This document shows, in pieces, positions 55,136 through 64,000 of a DNA stretch of 64,000 nt. Each line of letters starts with the position of its first letter. The first letter of the stretch is position 1. The translations under genes were made by a program, and so were the position numbers. The notes under the pieces were generated by a model. The model was not told where the DNA came from and did not search any database. It was given only the letters and a program-made list of their open reading frames with translations. This DNA is from Saccopteryx bilineata (lineage: Eukaryota; Chordata; Mammalia; Chiroptera; Emballonuridae), in NCBI RefSeq assembly GCF_036850765.1, contig NC_089495.1:210099754-210163753 (forward strand), in the 5' to 3' direction.

Positions 55136-58100
55136 TTTTATTTATTCATTATAGGGGGGAGGAGCAGAAAGCATCAACTCCCACATGTGCCTTGACCAGG
55201 CAAGCCCAGGGTTTTGAACCGGCAACCTCAGTGTTTCCAGGTTGATGCTTTATCCACTGCACCACCACAGGTCAGTCGACATATATTTTTATTTAGTTTT
55301 CCAACAGCTTCTCAAAATGCCTGGCCAGATTGTCAAAAGCCGTCTTATATTTTATTTTTTTTTGATTGGTTGATTTGTGAGAGAGGAAGGGACGTGCTGA
55401 TGTCTGTCACTTTTTGTTCCATTTATTTATGCATTCACTGGTCGCTTCTCATATGTGCCCCGGATCAAACCCGCAACCTTGGTGTACTGCAAAGATGCTG
55501 TAATCCAGTGGTTTTCTTTTTTTTTTCTCTTACAGAGACAGAGCAAGAGTCAGAGAGAGGGATAGATAGGGACAGACAGACAGGAATAGAGAGATGAGAA
55601 GCATCAATCATCAGTTTTTCATTGCGACACCTTAGTTGTTCATTGATTGCTTTCTCATGTGCCTTGACCGTGGGCCTTTAGCAGACCGAGTAACCCCTTG
55701 CTTGAGCCACGACCCTGGGTCCAAGCTGGTGAGCTTTTGCTCAAACCAGATGAGCCCGCACTCAAGTTGGAGACCTCGGGGTCTCGAACCTGGGTCCTCA
55801 GCATCCCAGTCCGACGCTCTATCCACTGCGCCACCGTCTGGTCAGGCCCCAGTGGTTTTCAACATTTGATTTGCTGATATCACGTTAGATTGGTAAATAT
55901 GAGCATGCCTATAACGAAAACTGTACTTCTTAGTAGGAGAGAGTACCGGGAGGGAGGGGGTGTCACTATGGAGACAAAGGGTTTAAGACACACCGAGCAT
56001 CTTTGATTTGATACGACAGCCACAGGACGGGGGACGCGTGAACCTAACCAAGCTCTGAACTATGTGACACAGACACAGAGAACGCAAGGGGTGACAAGTC
56101 CCATCACAGCGGGAAATGTCACGGCCTCTCGGTACCAGAGGGCACAGGTCTGAATCACCGTGTGCAATCGCGACCTAAGGAACACAGGACTCACCAGACG
56201 AAGAATGCGTGAACACGAACTATAACAAACTGTGTGAGAGGTCACCATGGAAGTCTCAATGAACTTTTAAAACCTGCTTTTTTCTATGGGCCACCTTCAT
56301 TGATCAAAATGTGATAAACAGATATGAGGAACAAAGGACAGAAAGAAGCCCCCACACCATGGAAAATGCAAAACCACCTTCACAGGATTCGCGTTAAAGA
56401 GGCAAACCAAGCAGCTGGGGCTACTGGGAGGCACAGAGCTTCACACCTCGACCAGGGAGCGTTCTCAAGGAGCTCGGGGCCAGCACGTGCTTGACTCCGG
56501 GAGGCACAGAGCTTCACACCTCGACCAGGGAGCGTTCTCAAGGAGCTCGGGGCCAGCACGTGCTTGACTCCGGGAGGCACAGAGCTTCACACCTCGACCA
56601 GGGAGCGTTCTCAAGGAGCTCGGGGCCAGCACGTGCTTGACTCCGGGAGGCACAGAGCTTCACACCTCGACCAGGGAGCGTTCTCAAGGAGCTCAGGGCC
56701 AGCACGTGCTTGACTCCCTGATCAGGAGACGAGAGAGACAGAACTTAAATGAAATAAGCCTGCAACTCGAGGCACCAGAAAAACTATAAAATTTTTAAAA
56801 AGGAAGGAAAGAAGGAAAAGTAAGGTTTAAAAATATAAGGTCTACCGGAAAGTTCTGTCCGTTTCTATCACAAGTTTCGACACGTAAGCACATGTTTATT
56901 TGGCGCATGTGTGCCTCTCTATTTTGATCACTTAATGTATACATACTGACGTAGCAAATTAACTAAAACAAAGTTGATTCACGTTAAGTCTTATGTGTGA
57001 AGCGATAGTGTACCCATGGCTACTGATAAAGTCCATTTACGCCCCTGTAATTTTTACGAATTTCGACAAGGAAGAAATGCTACAGAAGCATGTCTGTCGC
57101 ATCCACCAGATTCCCCGGACTTAGCACCCTCCGACTATCACTTGTTTTTCTCCTTACAAAATTCTTTGAAGGGCAAAAAGTTCAAAAATGAAGAAGATAT
57201 CAAACAAGCACTGGTTCAATTTTTCGCGTCAAAAGATAAAACAGTTTTCAAAAATGGGATATACAAATTGCCCTCACGCTGGCAAGAAATCATTAATAAT
57301 AATGGTAATTATATTCTTTAATAAAGTTTATTGATGGTAAGAAAAGTATTTTGTTTTATTCCAAAAACGAACAGAACTTTCCAGTAGACCTTATAATTTC
57401 CATAAAAGTAAATTATGATAGAAAACACACTCCCACTGATTTTTCTGTTCCCAAACCAAGAGGCCAGACCAGACAGGGACCCGGTCCCCTGGGAAGACCC
57501 GCAGCACAGCCCGGACACGCGGGTGAGACAGGAGCTGGGGACAAGGGGGGACGAGAGAGGAGCCAGCTATCAGGATGAAGCCACAAGGGGCCTTGAGGAG
57601 GGTCTCCCCACACCATGCCCGCCACCAAGCCAGGCGAACAGGCCGCTCCCCTGGGAGCCGAGGGTCCTGTTGGGGGGTGGGGTCGCGTGCACCCTTGAAC
57701 ACAGGACCCATGGCTCCTGTGCACCCTCGGTGAGACCTCAGCCCGCTGCTCAGCGTCCAGACCTGAACTACGCGGGGAGGGCGCCATCACAGACGTGGGG
57801 GAGAAGGTGTCCCGACCTGGGTGCCCCGACCTGGGTGCCCCTCCGTGGCGGCCTGGGGCCAGTGGCGAGCTCAAGGTCAGCACAGGCACCTAGCACCATC
57901 CCTGGCTAGACGGGCGCTGGGCAGTCAGAGGCTGGAGAAGAAGACGGGCAGGCGGCTCTTCGGAGCGGTACAGCTGAGAGGAGCCAGGAGGCGGGAGCTA
58001 CCGGCCCGGGACAGGCGCCTGGTTCTCACAGGGGAGTGGACACCTGGCAGAGCCGTCCACCCCGACATCAGGAGGACCCAGAGGGAAAGCACAGTGAAGG

Positions 58101-61100
58101 GGGGCGGGGACAGCTGACAGCTTGGGGAGCCCTGCCCTCATCCCACCACAAGCCCGTGTGCCCACGACCCCGGACTGGACCCTGAGTGGGGACACCCTGG
58201 GACAACAGGCAGTGTGAGCACTGTCCCTGAACGAGGTCTCTGTGCTACATGTCCTACCTCTGACCCCACGCTCTGGTAAGACACATGCAAGTCACAGGTG
58301 CCCAGCGGCGCCGTGTCTGCAACTCCCATTGGACGGTCCAGAGCAGCGATGCTGTGCGGGACAGACGCCAGGGGCTCTGGGGAGGCCGGGAGGACCACAA
58401 GGAGCTCTGCCGCATTCTTGCCAATCAAGTTTGAATTTAAATTTGTTTTAACATTTTTTTAATTCTTTTTATTCATTTTAGAGAGGAGAGAGAGAGAGAG
58501 AGAGAGGAGAGAAAGACAGAGAGAGAAGGTGGGGGGGAGCTAGAAGCATCAACTCCCATATGTGCCTTGACCAGGCAAGCCCAGGGTTTTGAACCGGCAA
58601 CCTCAGCATTTCCAGGTCGATGCTTTATCCACTGCGCCACCACAGGTCAGGCCCTGAATTTAAATTTGTTTTAAAAATGCCATGAATAACCACGAATAAA
58701 TCAAGTGAGTCACTCAACGCAGAATTCCTCAGACAGCTGGCCTGCCGCTGCCAACCCTCGACACCGTCATTACTAACTGGGGACGCTGCAGGGACGCTGC
58801 AGGGACGCTGCAGGTGACTGAGGAGTGTGAACACACAGGACCCACGGCTGCACGCCGGCACAGTCTCATCAAACTTAAAGCATCTCGGGGATGTGTGAAC
58901 ACGAACCAGTCCCTTTCAACCACCAGTCTGCAGAACGCTGCTAGTCTGCCAGAAACCTCATGCCGGTCCACAAAGGAGTGAGACCCCCTGATGTACGAAG
59001 ATTACAGACCCAGTGATCTTAGTCAAGTTCACTTGTGCTCAGAGTGATCTCTGCCTTGGTGGTCCTCAAAATAATTCTATTTTCACCAGTCCCCAAATGT
59101 AAGAAGGCTGCAAACCACTGTATTAGACGTCAGAGAACACAGCTACTTAGAGGCATGACTGCACCTCAGGTGATGAAGGACATTAGGACACATAAGCAGA
59201 GACAGCCAGTGGTGACAGTCCTGTCGAACTGCCATGAGCTCGGTGACTCGCACAGGCATCGGCTGTGCTGCAGCCTCGTTCGAGAACGACACAAAGCCAC
59301 AGACCTACTTGCTGAAGGACCCACCAGGCATATGTTCTGCTTGCCCACCAGGGACTCGAGCCTGAACCCCGACTGCTGCCCGATGCTGCCACAGCGCACC
59401 TGCGTCCCAGAGAGGACAGGCCTCTGGCTCCCACATGGTGCCCGGCAGTCTCAGCGAGCAGCCTGCGGCCCCTGACCAGGGCTTTTACCTCCACTCCCAC
59501 CCTGACCGCTCGTCCCCAGAGTCCAGGCTCCTCACACAGCAAAGTGTCAGTGATGTCATGCCACTCTGGCCTGACCTTCCAGGCCCCTGGACGCCCGGCC
59601 TCAGACTCCCACCGCAGCAGGGCCCAGGCAGCAGTGCCCCCAGGGCCCAGGCAGCAGTGTCCCCTCCTTGAGACACTGGAATGGCCGCCCACAGGCCAGC
59701 AGCTCTGTGTCTTATTCAGTCTAAGACTGGGCAGAAGCCTGGTCAGAGCAGAAAAAGTTCGCAGAATAAAATGTGTCCTCAAATAACTCAGGAAAATCAC
59801 TTCACCATCTCACATATCATGTTCTGAGAACAAAATATTCATGCAAACTAGGAGGGGGGGTTACTAAGAAACCGTGAAGCATGTGTGTTTAGGCTGTTTT
59901 CTTCCTAAGCCAGGAAGCATCATATCCGTAAATTATTAAGCTATTTAATCTTAGCGTACACACACACACACACACACAGAGTTTATAAGGGTTTGTTGTT
60001 ATAACACCTTCATCATACTTGAACGAATTCTACCAGTAATTTCTTAACAGGTATACAGAGCCAAACACTAAGTTATTTTAAAAATATAAAAGTGTTATGT
60101 AATTAAAGTAACCGCAATAGTCCACCTCTAACAAATAGTGTTAATGAGTAACTGCAGGCTGAACAACCGTAAATGATCCCATTAGAGGAAATCCAACGTC
60201 AGAACTGCTTGAAATGCACTTCAGTACAGGATGGAATTAGGAAGGTGACGAGAGACACATTGCCCACGTGACACCGACGAGGGAAACAGCAGTGCGAGCA
60301 CAGCCCAGCCGGGCTCGAGGCCGCTCAGCTCAGGACACAGGAGGCTGCGCCCACATCAATCACGCCAACCGTGGCTGCCTCAGTGCCCAGCCAGACCCGC
60401 TCTGTGCCCTCACGGCAGCGTGGACAGGGAGCCCGGGCTCATTTCTCCAAAGCCTCATCACTCGTCACCCTGACCACCAGCGCCGCGGCCGCCACCTCCG
60501 TCCTCTCGCCCGAACCAAGAGAGGAGTGGACAGGACCCCACCAAGCGCTCGGTCCCACAGGAGCCAAGCTCACGCACGCGCTGGGAACCCAACAGACGGT
60601 CCAGGCTGTGCTGACCGTGCGAGGGAACCAAGGGGCTCGGGCCCCGGGGCCCAGGTCGTCCCATCCACCCAGCCCACGCCCCGTGGGTCTCTCTCCTGCC
60701 TTCCAGGGGCCTGGAGCTCAGATCACTTATCTGACATTTATCTGCCATTTTCGGGGCTACTCCTGCTTTGTTCCTTTGAGTTTTCCAAAAGCAAAAAAAT
60801 CACCCCTCTAGGTCCCTGAAGCTCCTCCACGCCCCAGTACAACCCACTGCATACAGCAGGCGCTCAATCTGTCACGACGCTTGACACCGAGTCATTTCTG
60901 CTCTGCTGTTTCGTGAACAAGTCCAGGCTGTGGTTACACTTCAATCACTGACGAGTCACATTGCTGGTGACAGCTTTCTTCACACTGGACTCCGTGTGAT
61001 ACCAGATTCCAGGAAACAAAGAACAGCCTGGGATCTTTCGGGGGGAAAGGGACAAAAAGAACGCTGGGGAGGTGACAAGCCCCTCAGCTCTGCCTGGCCT

Positions 61101-64000
61101 GAACACTGACCTTCTTCAGAGAGTCTCCGTGCCGCTCCTGGATGTACTTCAGGAACGCCGTGGTCCACTGCAGCGTGGTGGCCTTGTCCGTCTCCGCGTT
61201 GCAGAACGGGACCAGGAGATTCAACTCATCGCAACAAATGCGGATTCTGCGCCTACAGCAAAACCCAGAGTAATCAGAGACTGAAGCAAAACAAGCAGAG
61301 CGAGCGTGTCACTCAGAGGGCCAGGGCTCCGGGGCCCGGCTCTGAGCGCTTGGGCAGAGCCCTCTCTCTGTCCGCCCAGGGCCTGGGGTCCACAGCTGCC
61401 CTCAGCTGGGGCCCCGTCCCCAAAGCCGTGCCTGCCTCGAGTGCCTCCCCGGGGAGCTCCCATTTCCTTCTCGGGGCCAGGTTCTCGGGTCCACAGCAAG
61501 GACGGGCTCAAACCCCTCAACTGGAAGCAAAGGGTCGTGTGGTTTTCTCGGCAGGCCACCTCTCACTCAGTCTGGTAGCCTGCTTCCTGAGTGCCCAGCT
61601 CCACCTCTCCAAGGGGCCTGGTTCAAACAGGACCCCGGGCACCAGCCTGTTAACATCTGGACACCGGGGCTTTTTGAGACAAAATCACAGCTAGAGTCAC
61701 GATTAGGCCATTTGTCACTTTTCCACCTACGTGTGGTGACAGGCAGAGTCCGACCTAAACTGACTGAACCACGGCCCTCGTGTCTCGCCTAACTCTAATC
61801 TCAGTCTCTGTGCAGACAGTGGCCCTGTCTTTTTTTTTTTTAAAGATTTTATTTATTCGTTTTAGAGAAGGGGGGATAGAAAGGAAGGGGAGGAGCTGGA
61901 AGCATCAACTCCCATATGTGCCTTGACCAGGCAAGCCCAGGGTTTCGAACCGGCGACCTCAGCGTTCCAGGTCGACGTTTTATCTACTGCGCCACCACAG
62001 GTCAGGCCAGTGGCCCTGTCTTACAGACAGAACCTCGGGACAAGACGGAGAGGGTTTGCAGAAGGCTGTGAACCTACGAAATGGCAGAGCAAGAACGGAA
62101 GCCTTCACTGTAAACTCGTGAGGGTTTCACATAGCAGGCTGCACAGTAAATGGGTGTGAAGTAACTGTCAGCCTCTGGCCCCCTGGTGAGTTCAGCGAGG
62201 TGTGAGTCACCCTTCACGATACCCAGCTGGCTTTCTGTATCCCCTCAGAAAGAGCTGGAAGCTGCCTCGGCCCAGCCCAGCTGCACTTCCTGCGCCCACA
62301 GCAGACACTGGCACACGTGATCAATATGAGGTTAATTAATTCTGTGTAGGAAATGTCATGTAAAAACCCAGCATCAAGGCCCTGGCTGGTTGGCTCAGTG
62401 GTAGAACGTCGGCCTGGCGTGCGGAAGTCCCAGGTTCAATTCCCGGCCAGGGCACACAGGAGAGGCGCCCATTTGCCTCTCCACCCCTCCCCCTCTCCTT
62501 CCTCTCTGTCTCTCTCTTCCCCTCCCGCAGCCAAAGCTCCACTGGAGCGAAAGATGGCCCGGGCACTGAAGATGGCTCTGTGGCCTCTGCCTCAGGCACT
62601 AGAATGGCTCTGATTGCGGCAGAGCGATGCCCCAAGATGGGCAGAGTGTCACCCCTGGTGGGCGTGCCGGGTGGATCCCGGTCGGGCACATGCGGGAGTC
62701 TGACTGCCTCCCCTTCCAACTTCAGAAAAAACAAAACAAAACAAAAAACCCAGCATCAAGAGAGGATCTCACCACTTTCGATTCCACACATAGGAGGAGC
62801 GCCAAAAAAAAATCTACAGATAGAACCACTTAACAGTTTTAACCTCCTCCGTCCCCAACATTCTTAAAAGAACCAAGAGAAACTGGTAACCAGAGGCTGC
62901 AGGGGATTGGCCAGCGGGCCGACCTGCCCCTCAGGGAGGAAGGCCTGTCCACAAGGCTGGCCCAGCTGGCATCTGGGAACTCAGATTTCGAGGGGGTGGG
63001 ACGGGGGGGGGGGGGCGCCCTTTTTATGAGCAGCTTATACAAACAATGTGGTTGACGTGAAACACGGGCTTTCCTTCTGGGTCTGGTACCTGGCTGTGAG
63101 CCGGGCAGGGGATGGCCACAGGACCAGCCCAATAATCTTGGGTCCTGAGAGCCTGATGTCAGCACCTCCCACGTCCCAGAGCGCGGGGTTGGGGACGAAG
63201 TGCTCCTGCACAGGGCCCTTGGGAGCCCCACCTGGTCCCCTGGCCTTCTCCCTTTGAGCCTTTGCAAATTCTGCCATGTCCTTCCTCTGTAATAAATCAA
63301 AGCCAGGAGTTCCCTTAATCAATCAAGGGGATCTGGGGGTGCTGGGGACCACGATCCACCCAGCAATGTCCGTGTACTTGTGCCCACTTTTCCTCCTACG
63401 GCTACCCGTTTACATGACAAGGCACCAGCTCTCACTAACACGTGTCTCAGGGCCCAGACAGCTGACACTCACCCCGCGCACGCATTACCTCCTGTCTCGC
63501 TCCATGCGGTTGTGCCTCTCCCTGCGCTGAGACCTTCCGCCCGGGGCGCTCTGGGGCTGCTCCCCCACGTGGGGCGGAGCCGACTCCACCGATGGCCAGG
63601 AGCCCTGGGTGGCCGTGGCACCATCGCCCACATTCTGAATCTCTCCGAGGGCCCTTCGCTCCACACTCGTGTCCAGCTGACGTATCCGGCTCCGACTCCT
63701 CTTACTGATTGCTTGTTTGCACAGCGCTTCTTCTTTGCAAAAGAAGAAAAAAGTGGTACTTTCATTTTTTTATATTCTTCTTCTCATCTCCGTTAACACT
63801 GAACACATTTTTGGCATCGTCAACCCAAAACATAAACATTACGGGCAAGGAGGTCAGAGGCCCGGGGAGGACAAGCTGAGCACCCAGCTCAAGGCTCCCC
63901 GTCTTGAACACCACTCTGGTCATGAACACGTAACTAAATTACAACACGCCGAGTGTTACTACAACCTGTCAAAGCCCCCTCCTTAATCAACAGGCGCTGT
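53855..64000 (-). CDS. TCFL5: TCFL5, transcription factor-like 5 (bHLH), C-terminal part, cut by the window edge
   Basis: Three minus-strand coding exons are visible: about 63732-63489 (5' end uncertain by 3 bp), 61252-61111 and 54617-54495, the last ending in TGA at 54497-54495. They join in frame (AG|G between the first two). The first encodes ALCKQAISKRSRSRIRQLD, a variable linker and the basic region QRRERHNRMERDRR. The second encodes the helix-loop-helix with RIRICCDELNLLVPFC, KATTLQWTTAFLKYIQE. The last encodes a 40-residue tail starting EFESVFCGKTGRRLK and ending PAMEIK. TCFL5 is a nuclear bHLH factor of spermatocytes. The N-terminal exons lie beyond 64000. The gene is convergent with COL9A3. 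Confidence 0.95.
54760..55032. mobile_element. hAT-type non-autonomous DNA transposon, 273 bp
   Basis: Terminal inverted repeats start CAGTGGTCCCCAACC and end GGTTGGGGACCACTG. The 8-bp target duplication TTGTAAGG is perfect (54752-54759, 55033-55040), which is diagnostic of the hAT superfamily. The inside is AT-rich with no transposase frame. It lies in the last TCFL5 intron, about 140 bp beyond the last exon's acceptor. Confidence 0.93.
55075..55275 (-). mobile_element. Family C SINE with (TA)n/(T)n at its tail
   Basis: Minus-strand copy with head near 55275. On the plus strand its tail appears as (AT)n at 55075-55102 followed by about 30 T. The word GACATATAT on both sides (about 55072 and 55279) is the likely target duplication, and the TA run seems to have grown from it. 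Confidence 0.8.
55355..55500 (-). mobile_element. Old tRNA-derived SINE fragment
   Basis: Remnants of a SINE body are visible (plus-strand CGCTTCTCATATGTGCCCCGG, then AACCCGCAACCTTGG), but the head is damaged and no target duplication is seen. Confidence 0.5.
55517..55846 (-). mobile_element. Family B SINE in TCFL5 intron
   Basis: Minus-strand full-length copy. The target duplication CCAGTGGTTTTC occurs at about 55505 and 55847. Confidence 0.9.
55860..56400. other. TCFL5 intron, no element recognised
   Basis: Stop-rich, AT-balanced sequence with no coding exon, SINE or simple repeat that I can name. Confidence 0.4.
56426..56717. repeat. 73-bp tandem repeat, four copies
   Basis: The unit begins GGGAGGCACAGAGCTTCACA and ends GCACGTGCTTGACTCC, with starts at 56426, 56499, 56572 and 56645. 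Copies are nearly identical; one substitution (CTCGGGG to CTCAGGG) is seen in the last. Each unit contains the E-box CACGTG. Minus-strand open frames across it are artefacts. Confidence 0.95.
56838..57391 (+). mobile_element. Internally deleted mariner (Tc1/mariner) transposon, 554 bp
   Basis: Inverted repeats AGGTCTACCGGAAAGTTCTG and CAGAACTTTCCAGTAGACCT match over about 28 bp with few differences and are flanked by TA. Inside, 57016-57321 is an open frame of 101 codons. Its first 25 residues (MATDKVHLRPCNFYEFRQGR...) match the start of mariner transposases and the remainder (DSPDLAPSDYHLFF...) matches their C-terminal end. The DNA-binding domain and most of the catalytic core are deleted in frame. 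One Asp of the catalytic triad region remains. It lies in a TCFL5 intron on the strand opposite to the gene. Confidence 0.92.
57395..58430. other. TCFL5 intron, no gene or element recognised
   Basis: GC-rich unique sequence with a short GACCTGGGTGCCCC duplication near 57813-57841. Open frames on both strands lack splice support. Confidence 0.4.
58451..58654 (-). mobile_element. Family C SINE in TCFL5 intron
   Basis: Minus-strand copy with a (GA)n body at 58481-58520. The 19-bp target duplication TGAATTTAAATTTGTTTTA at about 58432 and 58655 is perfect, pointing to a recent insertion. Confidence 0.93.
58680..61105. other. TCFL5 intron, mostly unique sequence
   Basis: No exon is recognised. 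Small repeats are GGACGCTGCAG three times near 58782-58812, a duplicated GGGCCCAGGCAGCAGTG near 59621-59660, and (CA)n at 59959-59980. A long AT-rich stretch runs from about 59780 to 60250. Confidence 0.4.
61832..62007 (-). mobile_element. Family C SINE in TCFL5 intron
   Basis: Minus-strand copy. The target duplication CAGTGGCCCTGTCTT lies at about 61817 and 62008. Confidence 0.92.
62379..62745 (+). mobile_element. Family A SINE in TCFL5 intron
   Basis: Full-length plus-strand copy with an (AAAAC)n-type tail (62728-62747). The target duplication ACCCAGCATCAAG occurs at about 62366 and 62748. Confidence 0.92.

Noticed and set aside
57016..57321. A 101-codon host gene in the TCFL5 intron
   Set aside because: It is the fused ends of a mariner transposase inside an element with inverted repeats; the deletion removed most of the catalytic core.
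60268..60819. 183-codon plus-strand frame in the TCFL5 intron
   Set aside because: No recognisable domain, no splice support and no conservation cue; composition is like the surrounding intron.

Overview
This is GC-rich mammalian genomic DNA. It has no bacterial operons, phage or CRISPR. Four vertebrate genes can be read exon by exon, in the order MRGBP (+), OGFR (+), COL9A3 (+), TCFL5 (-, cut by the right edge). From general knowledge this is the order on the subtelomeric part of human 20q13.33, so the window is a conserved syntenic block. Three abundant tRNA-derived SINE families, and the apparent youth of a mariner and a hAT element, suggest a bat. The SINEs are not the classic VES or Rhin-1 types and look most like those I associate with sac-winged bats (Emballonuridae). 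That family-level placement is an inference from memory.

Layout. 1-13.3 kb: no recognisable gene. It holds a 104-bp minisatellite, a long CCRT tetranucleotide tract, several SINEs, a 3' L1 fragment with nested SINEs, and some AT-rich islands that may be conserved non-coding DNA. 12.4-18.9 kb: CpG-island promoter and the five coding exons of MRGBP (204 aa), with a 71-bp minisatellite in intron 1 and two SINEs at one target site in intron 4. 18.9-23.4 kb: intergenic, with a truncated SINE and a long purine tract. 23.4-31.6 kb: OGFR (7 coding exons, 510 aa). 31.6-34.0 kb: intergenic. 34.0-53.9 kb: all 32 coding exons of COL9A3 (682 aa), mostly 54-bp or related collagen exons. 53.86-64 kb: the last three coding exons of TCFL5 on the minus strand, convergent with COL9A3, with introns holding a hAT MITE, an internally deleted mariner, a 73-bp tandem repeat and many SINEs.

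The genes are not an operon or pathway: MRGBP is a TIP60/NuA4 chromatin subunit, OGFR a nuclear-envelope-associated opioid growth factor receptor, COL9A3 a cartilage collagen chain and TCFL5 a germ-line bHLH factor. All four read as intact where visible. The items most worth checking are repeats and transcript architecture: abutting poly(A) signals of COL9A3 and TCFL5, a duplicated OGFR splice acceptor, loss or absence of the OGFR C-terminal repeat, direct repeats flanking a COL9A3 exon, a SINE that appears to have carried 3' flanking sequence, and the in-frame deleted mariner. I see no evidence for an undescribed gene system.
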